DNA of 6,024 bases from Acidobacteriota bacterium (GCA_003153585.1 PLZZ01000208.1:4830-10853); one strand, 5' to 3'; shown: positions 1 to 5,911, numbered from the stretch's first letter. Made by a program: numbers and translations. Notes: generated by a model not told the origin, from the sequence alone.

Positions 1-581
1 GAAGAGTCCACGGCGACCACATAGCCGTCTTGAATTAGAGGCATCATAGAATTGCCCTTCACGCGCAAGCAGCTCGTAGAAGTGGGATTGGGGCACCAAT
101 CCCTGGGTGCGGCAATCATGCTCTCAAACGGCGCCTGATGCAGCACCGAGGTACCGTCGCCTTTTTCACCGTGCGACGCGGCCACTACCTTCAGCAAGGG
201 GATGGCGACGAGCTGGACCTTGCTGCGCAAACGCTTCTTGCCACCGCTGCCCGCGGTTACGATCTCGAAATCCGGCATGGCGGTTCTTTCAAGACGCCGC
301 CGCATCTGCGGAACGACGCGCATCAAGTCTTCATTGCGCAGTCCCGCCCGGCCCCAAAAAAACCAGCAAGCGGGATCTCCAGCCAGATTCCCAAGTTCCA
401 CGTAGGCGTGAGAGGGCGGCTCTAGCGCGCCGCGCTCCCAGCGCGACACGGTCATTGCCGAGCAGTGCAGCATTTCACCGAAAGCGGCTTGATCCAGATG
501 CATATTTTGGCGTAGCCGCAAAATTGCCCGGGCGCATTCCGGCGTGGCGGAGGATTTCGATTTAGCGGGGAGTCTGGCCAT
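1..581 (-). CDS. XRE-family HTH regulator with LexA-like S24 peptidase domain (3' end cut off)
   Basis: Partial gene entering from the left edge. Reading from an ATG at 581-579 gives 193 uninterrupted codons. Residues about 17-68 form an XRE-type helix-turn-helix (LRLRQNMHLDQAAFGEML, then MTVSRWERG), so the N-terminus should bind DNA. Residues about 126-193 look like the S24/LexA fold: IPLLKVVAAS, then RVKGNSMMPLIQDGYVVAVD, where Ser178 in GNSM matches the LexA nucleophile. The catalytic Lys would lie beyond the window. Known family members repress stress, phage or SOS-like genes, and some self-cleave at Ala-Gly. Here the matching position reads Ala135-Ser136, so cleavage is doubtful. The Shine-Dalgarno is weak (GGGGA, 11 nt upstream). 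It is divergent from the Crp-like gene, so autoregulation from the shared spacer is plausible but inferred. The target is unknown. Confidence 0.85.
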   Translation of the reverse strand, partial: MARLPAKSKSSATPECARAILRLRQNMHLDQAAFGEMLHCSAMTVSRWERGALEPPSHAYVELGNLAGDPACWFFWGRAGLRNEDLMRVVPQMRRRLERTAMPDFEIVTAGSGGKKRLRSKVQLVAIPLLKVVAASHGEKGDGTSVLHQAPFESMIAAPRDWCPNPTSTSCLRVKGNSMMPLIQDGYVVAVDS

Positions 582-597
582 AGGAACCGCTGTCCCC

Positions 598-626
598 TTA
601 TTAGCACTACTCGGCCAGCCGTTCAA
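598..626 (-). promoter_or_regulatory. Candidate promoter of the XRE-S24 gene
   Basis: On the minus strand a TTGAAC box (626-621) and a TAATAA box (603-598) are separated by exactly 17 nt. They match the sigma-70 consensus at 4/6 and 3/6. The predicted start of transcription is near 591, leaving a leader of only about 10 nt before the ATG at 581. One arm of an inverted repeat (613-619) sits in the spacer. This is a pattern match only. Confidence 0.3.
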
Positions 627-655
627 TGGTAACTACGGGAATATTCGTGCTGGCC
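613..655. repeat. 7-bp inverted repeat, possible operator
   Basis: GGCCAGC at 613-619 and its exact reverse complement GCTGGCC at 649-655 are 29 nt apart, about four helical turns centre to centre at 36 bp. The left arm lies between the candidate -35 and -10 boxes of the XRE-S24 gene. Repressors that bind as dimers often use such symmetry, but 7-bp matches also arise by chance in GC-rich DNA. Confidence 0.3.
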
Positions 656-824
656 CAGATTTTATGGCCTAGAGGAGAGCGCGAATCCCGTCGCCGGCTA
701 CTAACATTTATAGCTAGTATCTGACGTTACGAAAGAGTATTGTGGTGAAGTCTCATGAGCACTTTTCCGCCACGCCTTCCCGGTGCCCGGTTTCCTGCGA
801 AATCAGACAACTTTCCGATGGCGC

Positions 825-830
825 AGGGAG
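825..830 (+). promoter_or_regulatory. Ribosome binding site that sets the Crp-like start
   Basis: AGGGAG lies 7 nt before the ATG at 838, a near-ideal Shine-Dalgarno distance. The upstream in-frame GTG codons at 742 and 745 have only a weak purine stretch 4-5 nt away, so this site decides the start. Confidence 0.65.
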
Positions 831-837
831 CCCTTTG

Positions 838-1608
838 ATGTCCGAAACTACAACCCGAATGGTTGTCAAAAACGTCTCAAAGCATGCCGGGATTGACGGT
901 AATGCTCGGGCCACGCAAAACAGGATTTTGCGCAGCCTCCCAAGCAAAGAGTTCAATTCCGTGTTCCCGGCTTTGGAGTTTGTGGAACTGCCGACACACG
1001 CCACACTGAATGAAATCTCCGAGCCGATCGAGTTTGCCTATTTCATTGAGAGTGGGCTAGCTTCCATCTTGAACGTAATGGAAGACGGAAGAAACGTGGA
1101 AGTAGGATTGACGGGCAAAGAAGGCTTCGTCGGAATACCTCTGGTGGTCGGGTTCAGTAGCAGTCCCAGCCGTGTGGTTATGCAGATTGCGGGCAGCGGA
1201 TTCAAGGTTAGCGCCACGGACTTTGCGGCTATTTTGCCTCAATGTCCCCAGCTGGAACGATCATTGCAGCGTTTCTCGCAGGAACTGGGTGTGCAGGCCA
1301 CGCAGGTGGCGGCCTGCAACCGGCTTCACGAGGTGGATGAACGACTGGCGCGCTGGCTGCTGATGAGCCAAGACCGTCTGGGCGGAGACATCGTTCCGCT
1401 GACGCAGGAATTCCTGGCGCACATGCTGGGTACCCGGCGCGCGAGCGTGACTCTGGCTGCGGGCATGCTACAAAAGGCCGGGCTGATCACGTACTCGCGG
1501 GGGGAAGTAAAAATTGAAAACCGGAGAGAGTTGGAGGATGCCTCGTGCGAGTGTTACGCGGCGATAAACCGCCAGTCGGAGAACTGGCGCAATGAGGCTG
1601 AAGAATAA
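838..1608 (+). CDS. Crp/Fnr-family transcriptional regulator
   Basis: A 256-residue protein when started at ATG 838. An in-frame GTG at 742 would add 32 residues that resemble nothing in the family. Residues about 27-145 form the cyclic-nucleotide-binding-like beta roll (QNRILRSLP, then AYFIESGLASILNVMEDG and GKEGFVGIPLVVG). Residues about 187-228 form the winged helix-turn-helix (LTQEFLAHMLGTRRASVT, then LQKAGLITYSRGEVKI). The usual ending, ELEDASCECY, follows. The Arg-Ser-Ala phosphate-binding signature of true cAMP receptors is not seen (SPSRVVMQ instead), and there is no N-terminal Fnr cysteine cluster. The effector is therefore unknown and may not be cAMP or oxygen. It stands alone, divergent from the XRE-S24 regulator, with 277 nt before the next gene. 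Confidence 0.9.
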   Translation: MSETTTRMVVKNVSKHAGIDGNARATQNRILRSLPSKEFNSVFPALEFVELPTHATLNEISEPIEFAYFIESGLASILNVMEDGRNVEVGLTGKEGFVGIPLVVGFSSSPSRVVMQIAGSGFKVSATDFAAILPQCPQLERSLQRFSQELGVQATQVAACNRLHEVDERLARWLLMSQDRLGGDIVPLTQEFLAHMLGTRRASVTLAAGMLQKAGLITYSRGEVKIENRRELEDASCECYAAINRQSENWRNEAEE

Positions 1609-1632
1609 TTCGGTTGGCACTCAAACGAGCAA

Positions 1633-1684
1633 CAATCGGATTCGAGAAGTAGTCACAGGGCTCTTATACGAATCACTCCGATTG
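1633..1684. repeat. Long-armed inverted repeat downstream of the Crp-like gene
   Basis: CAATCGGA (1633-1640) pairs perfectly with TCCGATTG (1677-1684). Just inside, ATTCG (1640-1644) can pair with CGAAT (1669-1673), leaving a small asymmetric bulge and a loop of about 24 nt. It begins 25 nt after the Crp-like stop codon. No T-run follows directly, so it is not a classic intrinsic terminator. It could be an mRNA 3'-end structure or a protein-binding site. The rest of the 1609-1885 gap holds a 6-bp inverted repeat (GAATTG 1781-1786, CAATTC 1800-1805) and no convincing gene. Confidence 0.4.
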
Positions 1685-1852
1685 GTAGAGTCTTTATACC
1701 GTCGGTCTTCCTTAACTCAATCCCACGAATCTTCGCACGCGAATCCAAGAAGCGGAAGCCGCCATTTTCTTACGAGTCCAGAATTGACGGCAAAGAGGGC
1801 AATTCGCGGTTGAAGTTCTGGTTCGCAGAAGACCTACTGGGATTCCCATTGC

Positions 1853-1861
1853 TGATACAAT
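1853..1861 (+). promoter_or_regulatory. Extended -10 promoter of the VOC-like gene
   Basis: TGATACAAT has the TGn extension directly before TACAAT (1856-1861), which matches the -10 consensus at 5/6. No good -35 box is present at 17 nt, as is usual for extended -10 promoters. Transcription would begin near 1868, just before the strong ribosome binding site. Confidence 0.45.
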
Positions 1862-1872
1862 CCCTCGTCTAG

Positions 1873-1880
1873 AAAGGAGA
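1873..1880 (+). promoter_or_regulatory. Strong ribosome binding site selecting a TTG start
   Basis: AAAGGAGA, with its GGAG core at 1876-1879, ends 5 nt before TTG 1886. No ATG or GTG in that frame is nearby, and the protein begins there with a good signal peptide, which supports the rare TTG start. Confidence 0.7.
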
Positions 1881-1885
1881 TTCCG

Positions 1886-2821
1886 TTGCGTGTACACAGA
1901 GCCGTTGCGGTCGCCGCGGTTACGGTCCTTCTTGGTGCGGGGGGCGCACATCTATCCCTGTTGCCGCGAATCGCACCTGCAGTCGCCGACGCCGCTACGA
2001 CGGAAACGCCGAATGTCGCCGTGGCGCCGCAATACGGTACGACCCACGTCTACGTCCCGCGGGACGATTTCGACAGCTTTGTCGCCAGTCTTCTAGCCAC
2101 TTTCGGCGGCACCAAATCGAAGGCGGCTGTTATTACGGTGACGCCAACTCCGAGCAGCACTCTATGGCAAGCGGTGTCAACGCCCGTGGGGATTTTTTCA
2201 GTTTTCGGTTTCCAGACGCCGGTCCCGTATCCGTTCGGCGCGGAACGGGCAGGCTATCTGGTGACGGACATGGACGCGGCAGTCCGGGTTGCACGTGCGA
2301 CGGGCGCGGATGTCCTTGTCACTCCGTTTAACGACCCGATCGGGCGAGATGCCGTCATCCAATGGCCCGGCGGCCTGATTATGCAGCTCTACTGGCATAC
2401 GACCGCGCCATCTTATCCGCCGCTCCAGACCATTCCGGAAAACCGCGTGTATGTTTCCGCCGACAGGGTGGATGCGTTCATTCGCAGCTTCCTGGCCTTC
2501 TCTCATGGCAAAGTCGTCTCCGATGACGCGCACGCACCTGGCGTCGAGATCGGGCGGCCGACTGACACCTATCGGCGAATTCGGATGCAATCGAAGTTCG
2601 GCAAGCTGACCGTTCTCGTCACAGATGGCCATCTTCCGTATCCCTACGGACGGGAGACGGCCGGCTATGAAGTCGCGAACTTTGCGGATACGCTAGCCAA
2701 GGCCAAGGCTGCCGGAGTCACGATTCTGGTCGCTACGTATTCCGCCGATCAGCGTAATGCGGCCGTCGTGCAGTTCCCCGGGGGCTATATCGCCGAGATC
2801 CATTCGCCAGTCAGCAAATAG
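1886..2821 (+). CDS. Exported tandem glyoxalase/VOC-superfamily protein
   Basis: A 311-residue protein from TTG 1886, set by a strong ribosome binding site. Residues 1-36 look like a Sec signal peptide: Arg2 and Arg5, a hydrophobic core, and an Ala-Asp-Ala site before Ala37. The mature protein therefore probably acts outside the cytoplasm. Two similar modules follow. Module 1 (about 51-172) contains THVYV, PYPFGAERAGY and AVIQWPGG. Module 2 (about 185-306) contains NRVYV, PYPYGRETAGY and AVVQFPGGYIAEIH. This is the paired beta-alpha-beta layout of VOC proteins. His54 and Glu304 could be metal ligands, but I cannot confirm an active site. The family includes glyoxalases, dioxygenases and bleomycin-binding proteins, so no substrate can be named. 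It has its own promoter-like site and lies 142 nt before the oxidoreductase gene. Confidence 0.8.
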   Translation: MRVHRAVAVAAVTVLLGAGGAHLSLLPRIAPAVADAATTETPNVAVAPQYGTTHVYVPRDDFDSFVASLLATFGGTKSKAAVITVTPTPSSTLWQAVSTPVGIFSVFGFQTPVPYPFGAERAGYLVTDMDAAVRVARATGADVLVTPFNDPIGRDAVIQWPGGLIMQLYWHTTAPSYPPLQTIPENRVYVSADRVDAFIRSFLAFSHGKVVSDDAHAPGVEIGRPTDTYRRIRMQSKFGKLTVLVTDGHLPYPYGRETAGYEVANFADTLAKAKAAGVTILVATYSADQRNAAVVQFPGGYIAEIHSPVSK

Positions 2822-2826
2822 TTTCT

Positions 2827-2847
2827 GTCGGCGGCCGTCTCGCCGAC
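2827..2847 (+). repeat. Perfect 7-bp hairpin after the VOC-like gene
   Basis: GTCGGCG (2827-2833) and CGCCGAC (2841-2847) form a perfect stem around a 7-nt loop, 5 nt after the VOC-like stop codon. The sequence after it is GC-rich with no T-run, so it may slow polymerase or protect the 3' end rather than act as an intrinsic terminator. It also lies inside the proposed pirin relic. Confidence 0.35.
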
Positions 2848-2967
2848 CGCGCGCCGGCGCTCTTCGCGTGGTACGGGTCGAGCGTGATGAACAAACAGGA
2901 GCAGCTGCGCGAGTTGTTTAACGAACTTCACAGGGGAACTTTCATCAAGGTGGACAAACGGCGATGA
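2827..2967 (+). pseudogene. Relic of a pirin-family gene (C-terminal tail only)
   Basis: The frame ending at TGA 2965-2967 stays open through this stretch and reads WYGSSVMNKQEQLRELF at 2869-2919, then NELHRGTFIKV. From memory, this follows the end of pirin-family proteins, where a tryptophan or histidine, Tyr-Gly-Pro, Val-Met-Asn-Thr, a Glu-Glu-Leu helix and Gly-Thr-Phe-Ile-Lys are typical. The rest of the pirin (the metal-binding cupin domain) is missing: the VOC-like gene, in another frame, occupies the space directly upstream. The left border is a guess. The stop overlaps the next start (ATGA at 2964-2967), suggesting that an intact pirin gene was once coupled to the oxidoreductase. A 26-residue peptide from ATG 2887 is possible but lacks a clear ribosome binding site. 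Confidence 0.5.
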
Positions 2968-3860
2968 GCGAAACACTGGGCTTCATAGGTTTGGGAAATA
3001 TGGGCGAGCCGATCGCGGCCAATCTGCTTCAAGCCGGTTATGCGTTGCGCGTCCACAATCGCACCGCATCGAAGGCCGCTGCGCTCGCGGCTAAAGGCGC
3101 AACGGTGGTGCAGCGCCCTGCAGAGGTAGCCGTACCCGGTGGCATCGTGCTCACGATGCTTTCCGACGACCATGCTCTAGAAGAAGTCTGTCTCCCAGCA
3201 GGGTCATTTGTCGAGAGGCTCGGGCCCGGAGGCGTTCACGTTTCCATTAGCACAATTGCGCCCGCCACCGCGCGCAGCCTCGCCGGGCATCACGCGAAGT
3301 ACAAAGTGGAATATGTGGCGACGCCGGTATTTGGGCGTCCTGAGGCGGCCGCGGCCAAGCGTCTGTGGATCTGCGCGTCCGGCGGCGCCACGGCCCGAAA
3401 GCGAATTGCGCCGATGCTCGGCGCGATCGGTCAGGGCACATTCGAGTTCGGCGATGATCCGGGAGCGGCGAACGTTGTGAAGCTGTGCGGTAATTTCCTG
3501 ATTGCGTCCGCGATTGAGGCGCTTGCGGAATCGCTCACGCTGGCGGAGAAAAACGGCGTGAGCAAGAAGGATGTGGCCGAGCTATTCGGCAAAACGCTCT
3601 TTGCCTGCCCGGTATATCAGGGGTACGGCAAGCAGATCTCCGAGGAGAAATTCCAACCGGCAGGTTTTCGGCTGGCGCTTGGACTAAAAGACATCTCGTT
3701 AGCGCTTCAGACCGCGGCCTCAAGCTCGATGCCCATGCCGCTCGCCAGCCTCCTGCGCGATCGCTGGCTTACTGCCGTGGCAAAAGGCCGTGGGGATATG
3801 GATTGGACCGCCGTCGCGATCGGCGTCGCCGAAGACGCCGGACTGACGCCCAAGGTTTAG
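2964..3860 (+). CDS. NAD(P)-dependent oxidoreductase, 3-hydroxyisobutyrate / beta-hydroxyacid dehydrogenase family
   Basis: A 298-residue protein of normal family length. Its start has AAGGTGG (2947-2953) 10 nt upstream. Residues 1-165 are the Rossmann domain: GFIGLGNMGEPIAANLLQAG carries the Gly-x-Gly-x-x-Gly loop, and HNRT (31-34) has the Arg that in relatives favours NADP over NAD. Residues about 166-292 are the all-helical C-terminal domain, with GAANVVKLCGN (167-177) supplying the expected catalytic Lys173 and GLKD (240-243). The substrate-loop motif usually read as PVSGG is PVFGRPEAA (121-129) here, so the substrate probably differs from 3-hydroxyisobutyrate or tartronate semialdehyde. 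The enzyme should be cytosolic and act on a small hydroxy acid or aldehyde acid. The start overlaps the stop of the proposed pirin relic by 4 nt. It converges with tRNA-His. Confidence 0.88.
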   Translation: MSETLGFIGLGNMGEPIAANLLQAGYALRVHNRTASKAAALAAKGATVVQRPAEVAVPGGIVLTMLSDDHALEEVCLPAGSFVERLGPGGVHVSISTIAPATARSLAGHHAKYKVEYVATPVFGRPEAAAAKRLWICASGGATARKRIAPMLGAIGQGTFEFGDDPGAANVVKLCGNFLIASAIEALAESLTLAEKNGVSKKDVAELFGKTLFACPVYQGYGKQISEEKFQPAGFRLALGLKDISLALQTAASSSMPMPLASLLRDRWLTAVAKGRGDMDWTAVAIGVAEDAGLTPKV

Positions 3861-3865
3861 GTCCG

Positions 3866-3885
3866 AAAATGGCAGCGCCGCTACC
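3866..3885 (-). terminator. Weak intrinsic terminator of tRNA-His
   Basis: Read on the minus strand, GGTAGC and GCTGCC form a 6-bp stem (one G-T pair) with a 3-nt loop at 3885-3871, followed by ATTTT at 3870-3866. It lies 36 nt past the tRNA end. The T-run is short, so termination would be partial. It sits just beyond the oxidoreductase stop, but in that direction no T-run follows. Confidence 0.4.
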
Positions 3886-3920
3886 GTCAAAGACATTCCC
3901 GAAAGCACGTTTGGGGAGAT

Positions 3921-3997
3921 TGGGGTGAGCGACGGGGTTTGAACCCGCGACCCTCGGTGCCACAGACCGATGCTCTACCAGCTGAGCTACGCTCACC
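3921..3997 (-). tRNA. tRNA-His, anticodon GTG
   Basis: The 77-nt minus-strand sequence folds as a full cloverleaf. The acceptor arm GTGAGCG pairs with CGCTCAC. The D arm is GCTC with GAGC. The anticodon stem TCGGT/ACCGA encloses CTGTGGC with anticodon GTG. The T arm GCGGG/CCCGT, with one wobble pair, encloses TTCAAAC. The extra G at position -1 (3997) faces C73 (3924), the identity element for histidyl-tRNA synthetase, and CCA is encoded at 3923-3921. It delivers histidine at CAC and CAT codons. It is transcribed in the same direction as recQ, 157 nt downstream of that gene, and appears to have its own promoter. Confidence 0.97.
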
Positions 3998-4016
3998 AGA
4001 GAACGCTTAGGAAATA

Positions 4017-4045
4017 ATGTTACGCAACTTCGCGCTTGGTTGCAA
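4017..4045 (-). promoter_or_regulatory. Promoter of tRNA-His
   Basis: On the minus strand, TTGCAA (4045-4040) and TAACAT (4022-4017) are 17 nt apart, each matching the sigma-70 consensus at 4/6. Transcription would begin near 4010, about 13 nt before the mature tRNA 5' end, a sensible leader for RNase P processing. Confidence 0.5.
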
Positions 4046-4086
4046 CTGATGGAAGGAGGGCCATCGAAAGCGCCATTCTAAGAGGC

Positions 4087-4100
4087 CTGCGTAGACGCAG
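4087..4100 (-). terminator. Hairpin downstream of recQ, doubtful terminator
   Basis: CTGCGT and ACGCAG form a perfect 6-bp stem around two bases, or 5 bp with a 4-nt loop. It lies 54 nt past the recQ stop on the minus strand. Only a short TCTT follows, so it is at best a weak terminator separating recQ from tRNA-His. Confidence 0.25.
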
Positions 4101-4154
4101 CCGCAACTCACGAGTATTACGATGGCCTGGAATATGGCTTGCTGGCGCTCGCCA

Positions 4155-5783
4155 CTATCCTGCTCTTCGCGTCCTGTGACGGCGAGCAGACCTCGGTTTC
4201 TTTTCCGGTTCTACGGTGGCGCGAGCGCCATCGCGAAATCGCTTGAGCGCGTCGAAAATCTGCTGGCCGTACAACTGGGACTTTCGTTCGCCGAATCCGG
4301 AAACATCGAGAAGCTGGTTTATCGACGCGGGACGTTTTCGGCAAAGCTCGTCGAGTGAAGTGTCATGCATCACGACGTAAGCCGGAACACTCTGCTGCTT
4401 TGCCGCGAATCGCCGCCACTCACGAAGATATTCACGCAGTTCAGGGTCCACTTCTGCAATGGCGGGCTTGGCGGCGGATTTTGGCGCGTCAGAGCGCGCG
4501 AGCGGAACAGCTGCTGCGGATTTCTGAGGTGTTGGCCGCTTCGCCTCAACTGTATCTGCAAGCCAATCGAGAGCGCAGCCGCAGGTATCGCACGCGTTGC
4601 ATTTTTCAAATTTTGGGTTCTCGCCAAAATGAGAGCAAATCTGGCGATGGCGGCAGGTTGCTGATTCCACGAAATATCGGATCGTGTTATATCGCTCCCA
4701 TCCGCGCTCTTTCTCCGCCGGATCGGTCAACTGTCCAATGAAATAGGCGAGCAGTCCCGCGTCTCGCTTCTGCCAAAGCACAACACAGTCCGCGGGCTGT
4801 CCGTCGCGGCCCGCGCGTCCGGCTTCCTGATAATATTGCTCGATTGATTTCGGCAGCGAAAGATGAATTACCGCGCGCACGGCTGCTTTGTTGATGCCGA
4901 GTCCGAACGCAACGGTGCCCACCAGGACGCGCACTTCATCCGACATCCAACGTTCCTGATTTTCCCTTCGCGTATCGCTATCCATTTTGCCGTGATAGGC
5001 GATGGCTGGGATTCCGTGCTCCTCGAGAAAATCGACTGTCTCTTCCACTTTGTTGATGGTCGGCGCGTAGACAATCACATTGGCATCCGCATATTGGCGC
5101 AGCGCCTTCAGCAGCAGGCTCGATTGCTGCTGGCCGCTGCATTCCTTGATGATGTAACGGAGATTGGGCCGGTGAAAGCTGGCAATATATTTGTCGGGCT
5201 GGCGCAATTGGAGCTGTTCGATAATGTCGTGACGCACTCGCTGCGTGGCGCTCGCGGTGAAGGCTGCAATGGGCCGGTCGGGAAAGTGTGCGCGGAGAGA
5301 GCTCATCTGCCGGTACTCCGGGCGAAACTCGTGTCCCCATTCCGAGATGCAATGAGCCTCATCAATCGCGAAAAATGAGACGGGTACGGTTCGGAGCCAC
5401 TCGATCGTGTCCGCGCGCGCAAGGCGTTCGGGTGAAAGGTACAACAACCGGTAGCGGCCGTTTTTCGCTTGGCGCATGATTTCAGCCTGCTGCGCGCCCG
5501 TCACAGAACTGTTCAACCGCGCTGCCGCAATTCCCATCTGCGTGAGCTGTGCCACCTGGTCTTGCATCAGCGCGATCAAAGGCGATATTACGATCACGGT
5601 TTGCTCGGAGAGCAATGCGGCGGGTAGCTGATAACACAGAGATTTGCCGCCGCCGGTGGGCATCACCACGCAGGTGTCGCGCTTTTGCAGCAGGCTTCGA
5701 ACGATTTTTTCCTGCAGAGGCCGAAACGAATCGTATCCCCAGTATCGGCGCAATGCGGGCAAGAGCTCCGTTTCAAAATGCAC
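4155..5783 (-). CDS. recQ: RecQ-family ATP-dependent DNA helicase with HRDC domain, apparently no winged helix
   Basis: A 542-residue 3'-to-5' DNA helicase that unwinds forked and recombining DNA in the cytoplasm during repair. Visible motifs, in order: motif 0, GYDSFRPLQ (16-24); Walker A, TGGGKS (43-48); DEAH (141-144); the aromatic RecQ loop EWGHEFRPEY (148-157); TASAT (176-180); motif VI, QEAGRAGRDG (319-328). Cys377, Cys395, Cys398 and Cys401 match the zinc site. The usual winged helix of about 100 residues should follow. Instead residues 404-446 are an Ala/Pro/Lys-rich linker that leads straight into an HRDC domain (about 447-515) and a basic tail. This makes it shorter than the roughly 610-residue E. 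coli enzyme. The start is GTG 5783, with no clear ribosome binding site. It is divergent from the DinB-like gene. Confidence 0.93.
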   Translation of the reverse strand: MHFETELLPALRRYWGYDSFRPLQEKIVRSLLQKRDTCVVMPTGGGKSLCYQLPAALLSEQTVIVISPLIALMQDQVAQLTQMGIAAARLNSSVTGAQQAEIMRQAKNGRYRLLYLSPERLARADTIEWLRTVPVSFFAIDEAHCISEWGHEFRPEYRQMSSLRAHFPDRPIAAFTASATQRVRHDIIEQLQLRQPDKYIASFHRPNLRYIIKECSGQQQSSLLLKALRQYADANVIVYAPTINKVEETVDFLEEHGIPAIAYHGKMDSDTRRENQERWMSDEVRVLVGTVAFGLGINKAAVRAVIHLSLPKSIEQYYQEAGRAGRDGQPADCVVLWQKRDAGLLAYFIGQLTDPAEKERGWERYNTIRYFVESATCRHRQICSHFGENPKFEKCNACDTCGCALDWLADTVEAKRPTPQKSAAAVPLARSDAPKSAAKPAIAEVDPELREYLREWRRFAAKQQSVPAYVVMHDTSLDELCRKRPASINQLLDVSGFGERKSQLYGQQIFDALKRFRDGARATVEPEKKPRSARRHRTRRAG

Positions 5784-5789
5784 GCTCTC

Positions 5790-5818
5790 AGTATAGGTTT
5801 CGGATGTCTTGGCGTCCA
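5790..5818 (-). promoter_or_regulatory. Candidate recQ promoter, possibly leaderless
   Basis: On the minus strand, TGGACG (5818-5813) and TATACT (5795-5790) are exactly 17 nt apart and match the sigma-70 consensus at 4/6 and 5/6. Six bases separate the -10 box from the GTG, so transcription would start at or next to the first base of the start codon. No Shine-Dalgarno is visible there, which is consistent. Confidence 0.45.
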
Positions 5819-5859
5819 GGAACCGCGGGAATTGCTCAGGCCAATGGCGAACTAGGGTT

Positions 5860-5865
5860 TACAAT
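5860..5865 (+). promoter_or_regulatory. Possible -10 box of the DinB-like gene
   Basis: TACAAT matches the -10 consensus at 5/6 and lies 46 nt before the ATG at 5912. No convincing -35 box is found at 16-18 nt. It points away from the recQ promoter within the 128-nt divergent spacer. Confidence 0.3.
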
Positions 5866-5911
5866 ATCTCCCACGTCCTAGCAGAATAGCCCGCGCATCG
5901 AAGGGGGTCTT

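Noticed and set aside
353..362. Possible frameshift at the 7-base A run in the XRE-S24 gene
   Set aside because: The frame is continuous across it, from the HTH domain into the S24 domain, so the gene appears intact up to the window edge.
107..565. Plus-strand open frame of 152 codons
   Set aside because: It is the antisense shadow of the XRE-S24 gene, which has clear domain motifs on the minus strand. The product is an Arg/Pro-rich string without family features.
742..837. N-terminal extension of the Crp-like protein from GTG 742
   Set aside because: The 32 added residues do not resemble the family, and ATG 838 has a much better ribosome binding site at 825-830.
1592..1813. 73-codon open frame overlapping the end of the Crp-like gene
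   Set aside because: No ribosome binding site, low-complexity Ser/Arg content and no recognisable motif. It runs through the inverted repeat at 1633-1684.
2827..2847. Hairpin as an intrinsic terminator of the VOC-like gene
   Set aside because: The stem is perfect but GC-rich DNA follows, not a T-run, so it was kept only as a hairpin.
3769..3996. Minus-strand 75-residue reading frame beginning SVAQLVEHRSVAPR
   Set aside because: It is a translation across tRNA-His, a well-known type of spurious gene call.
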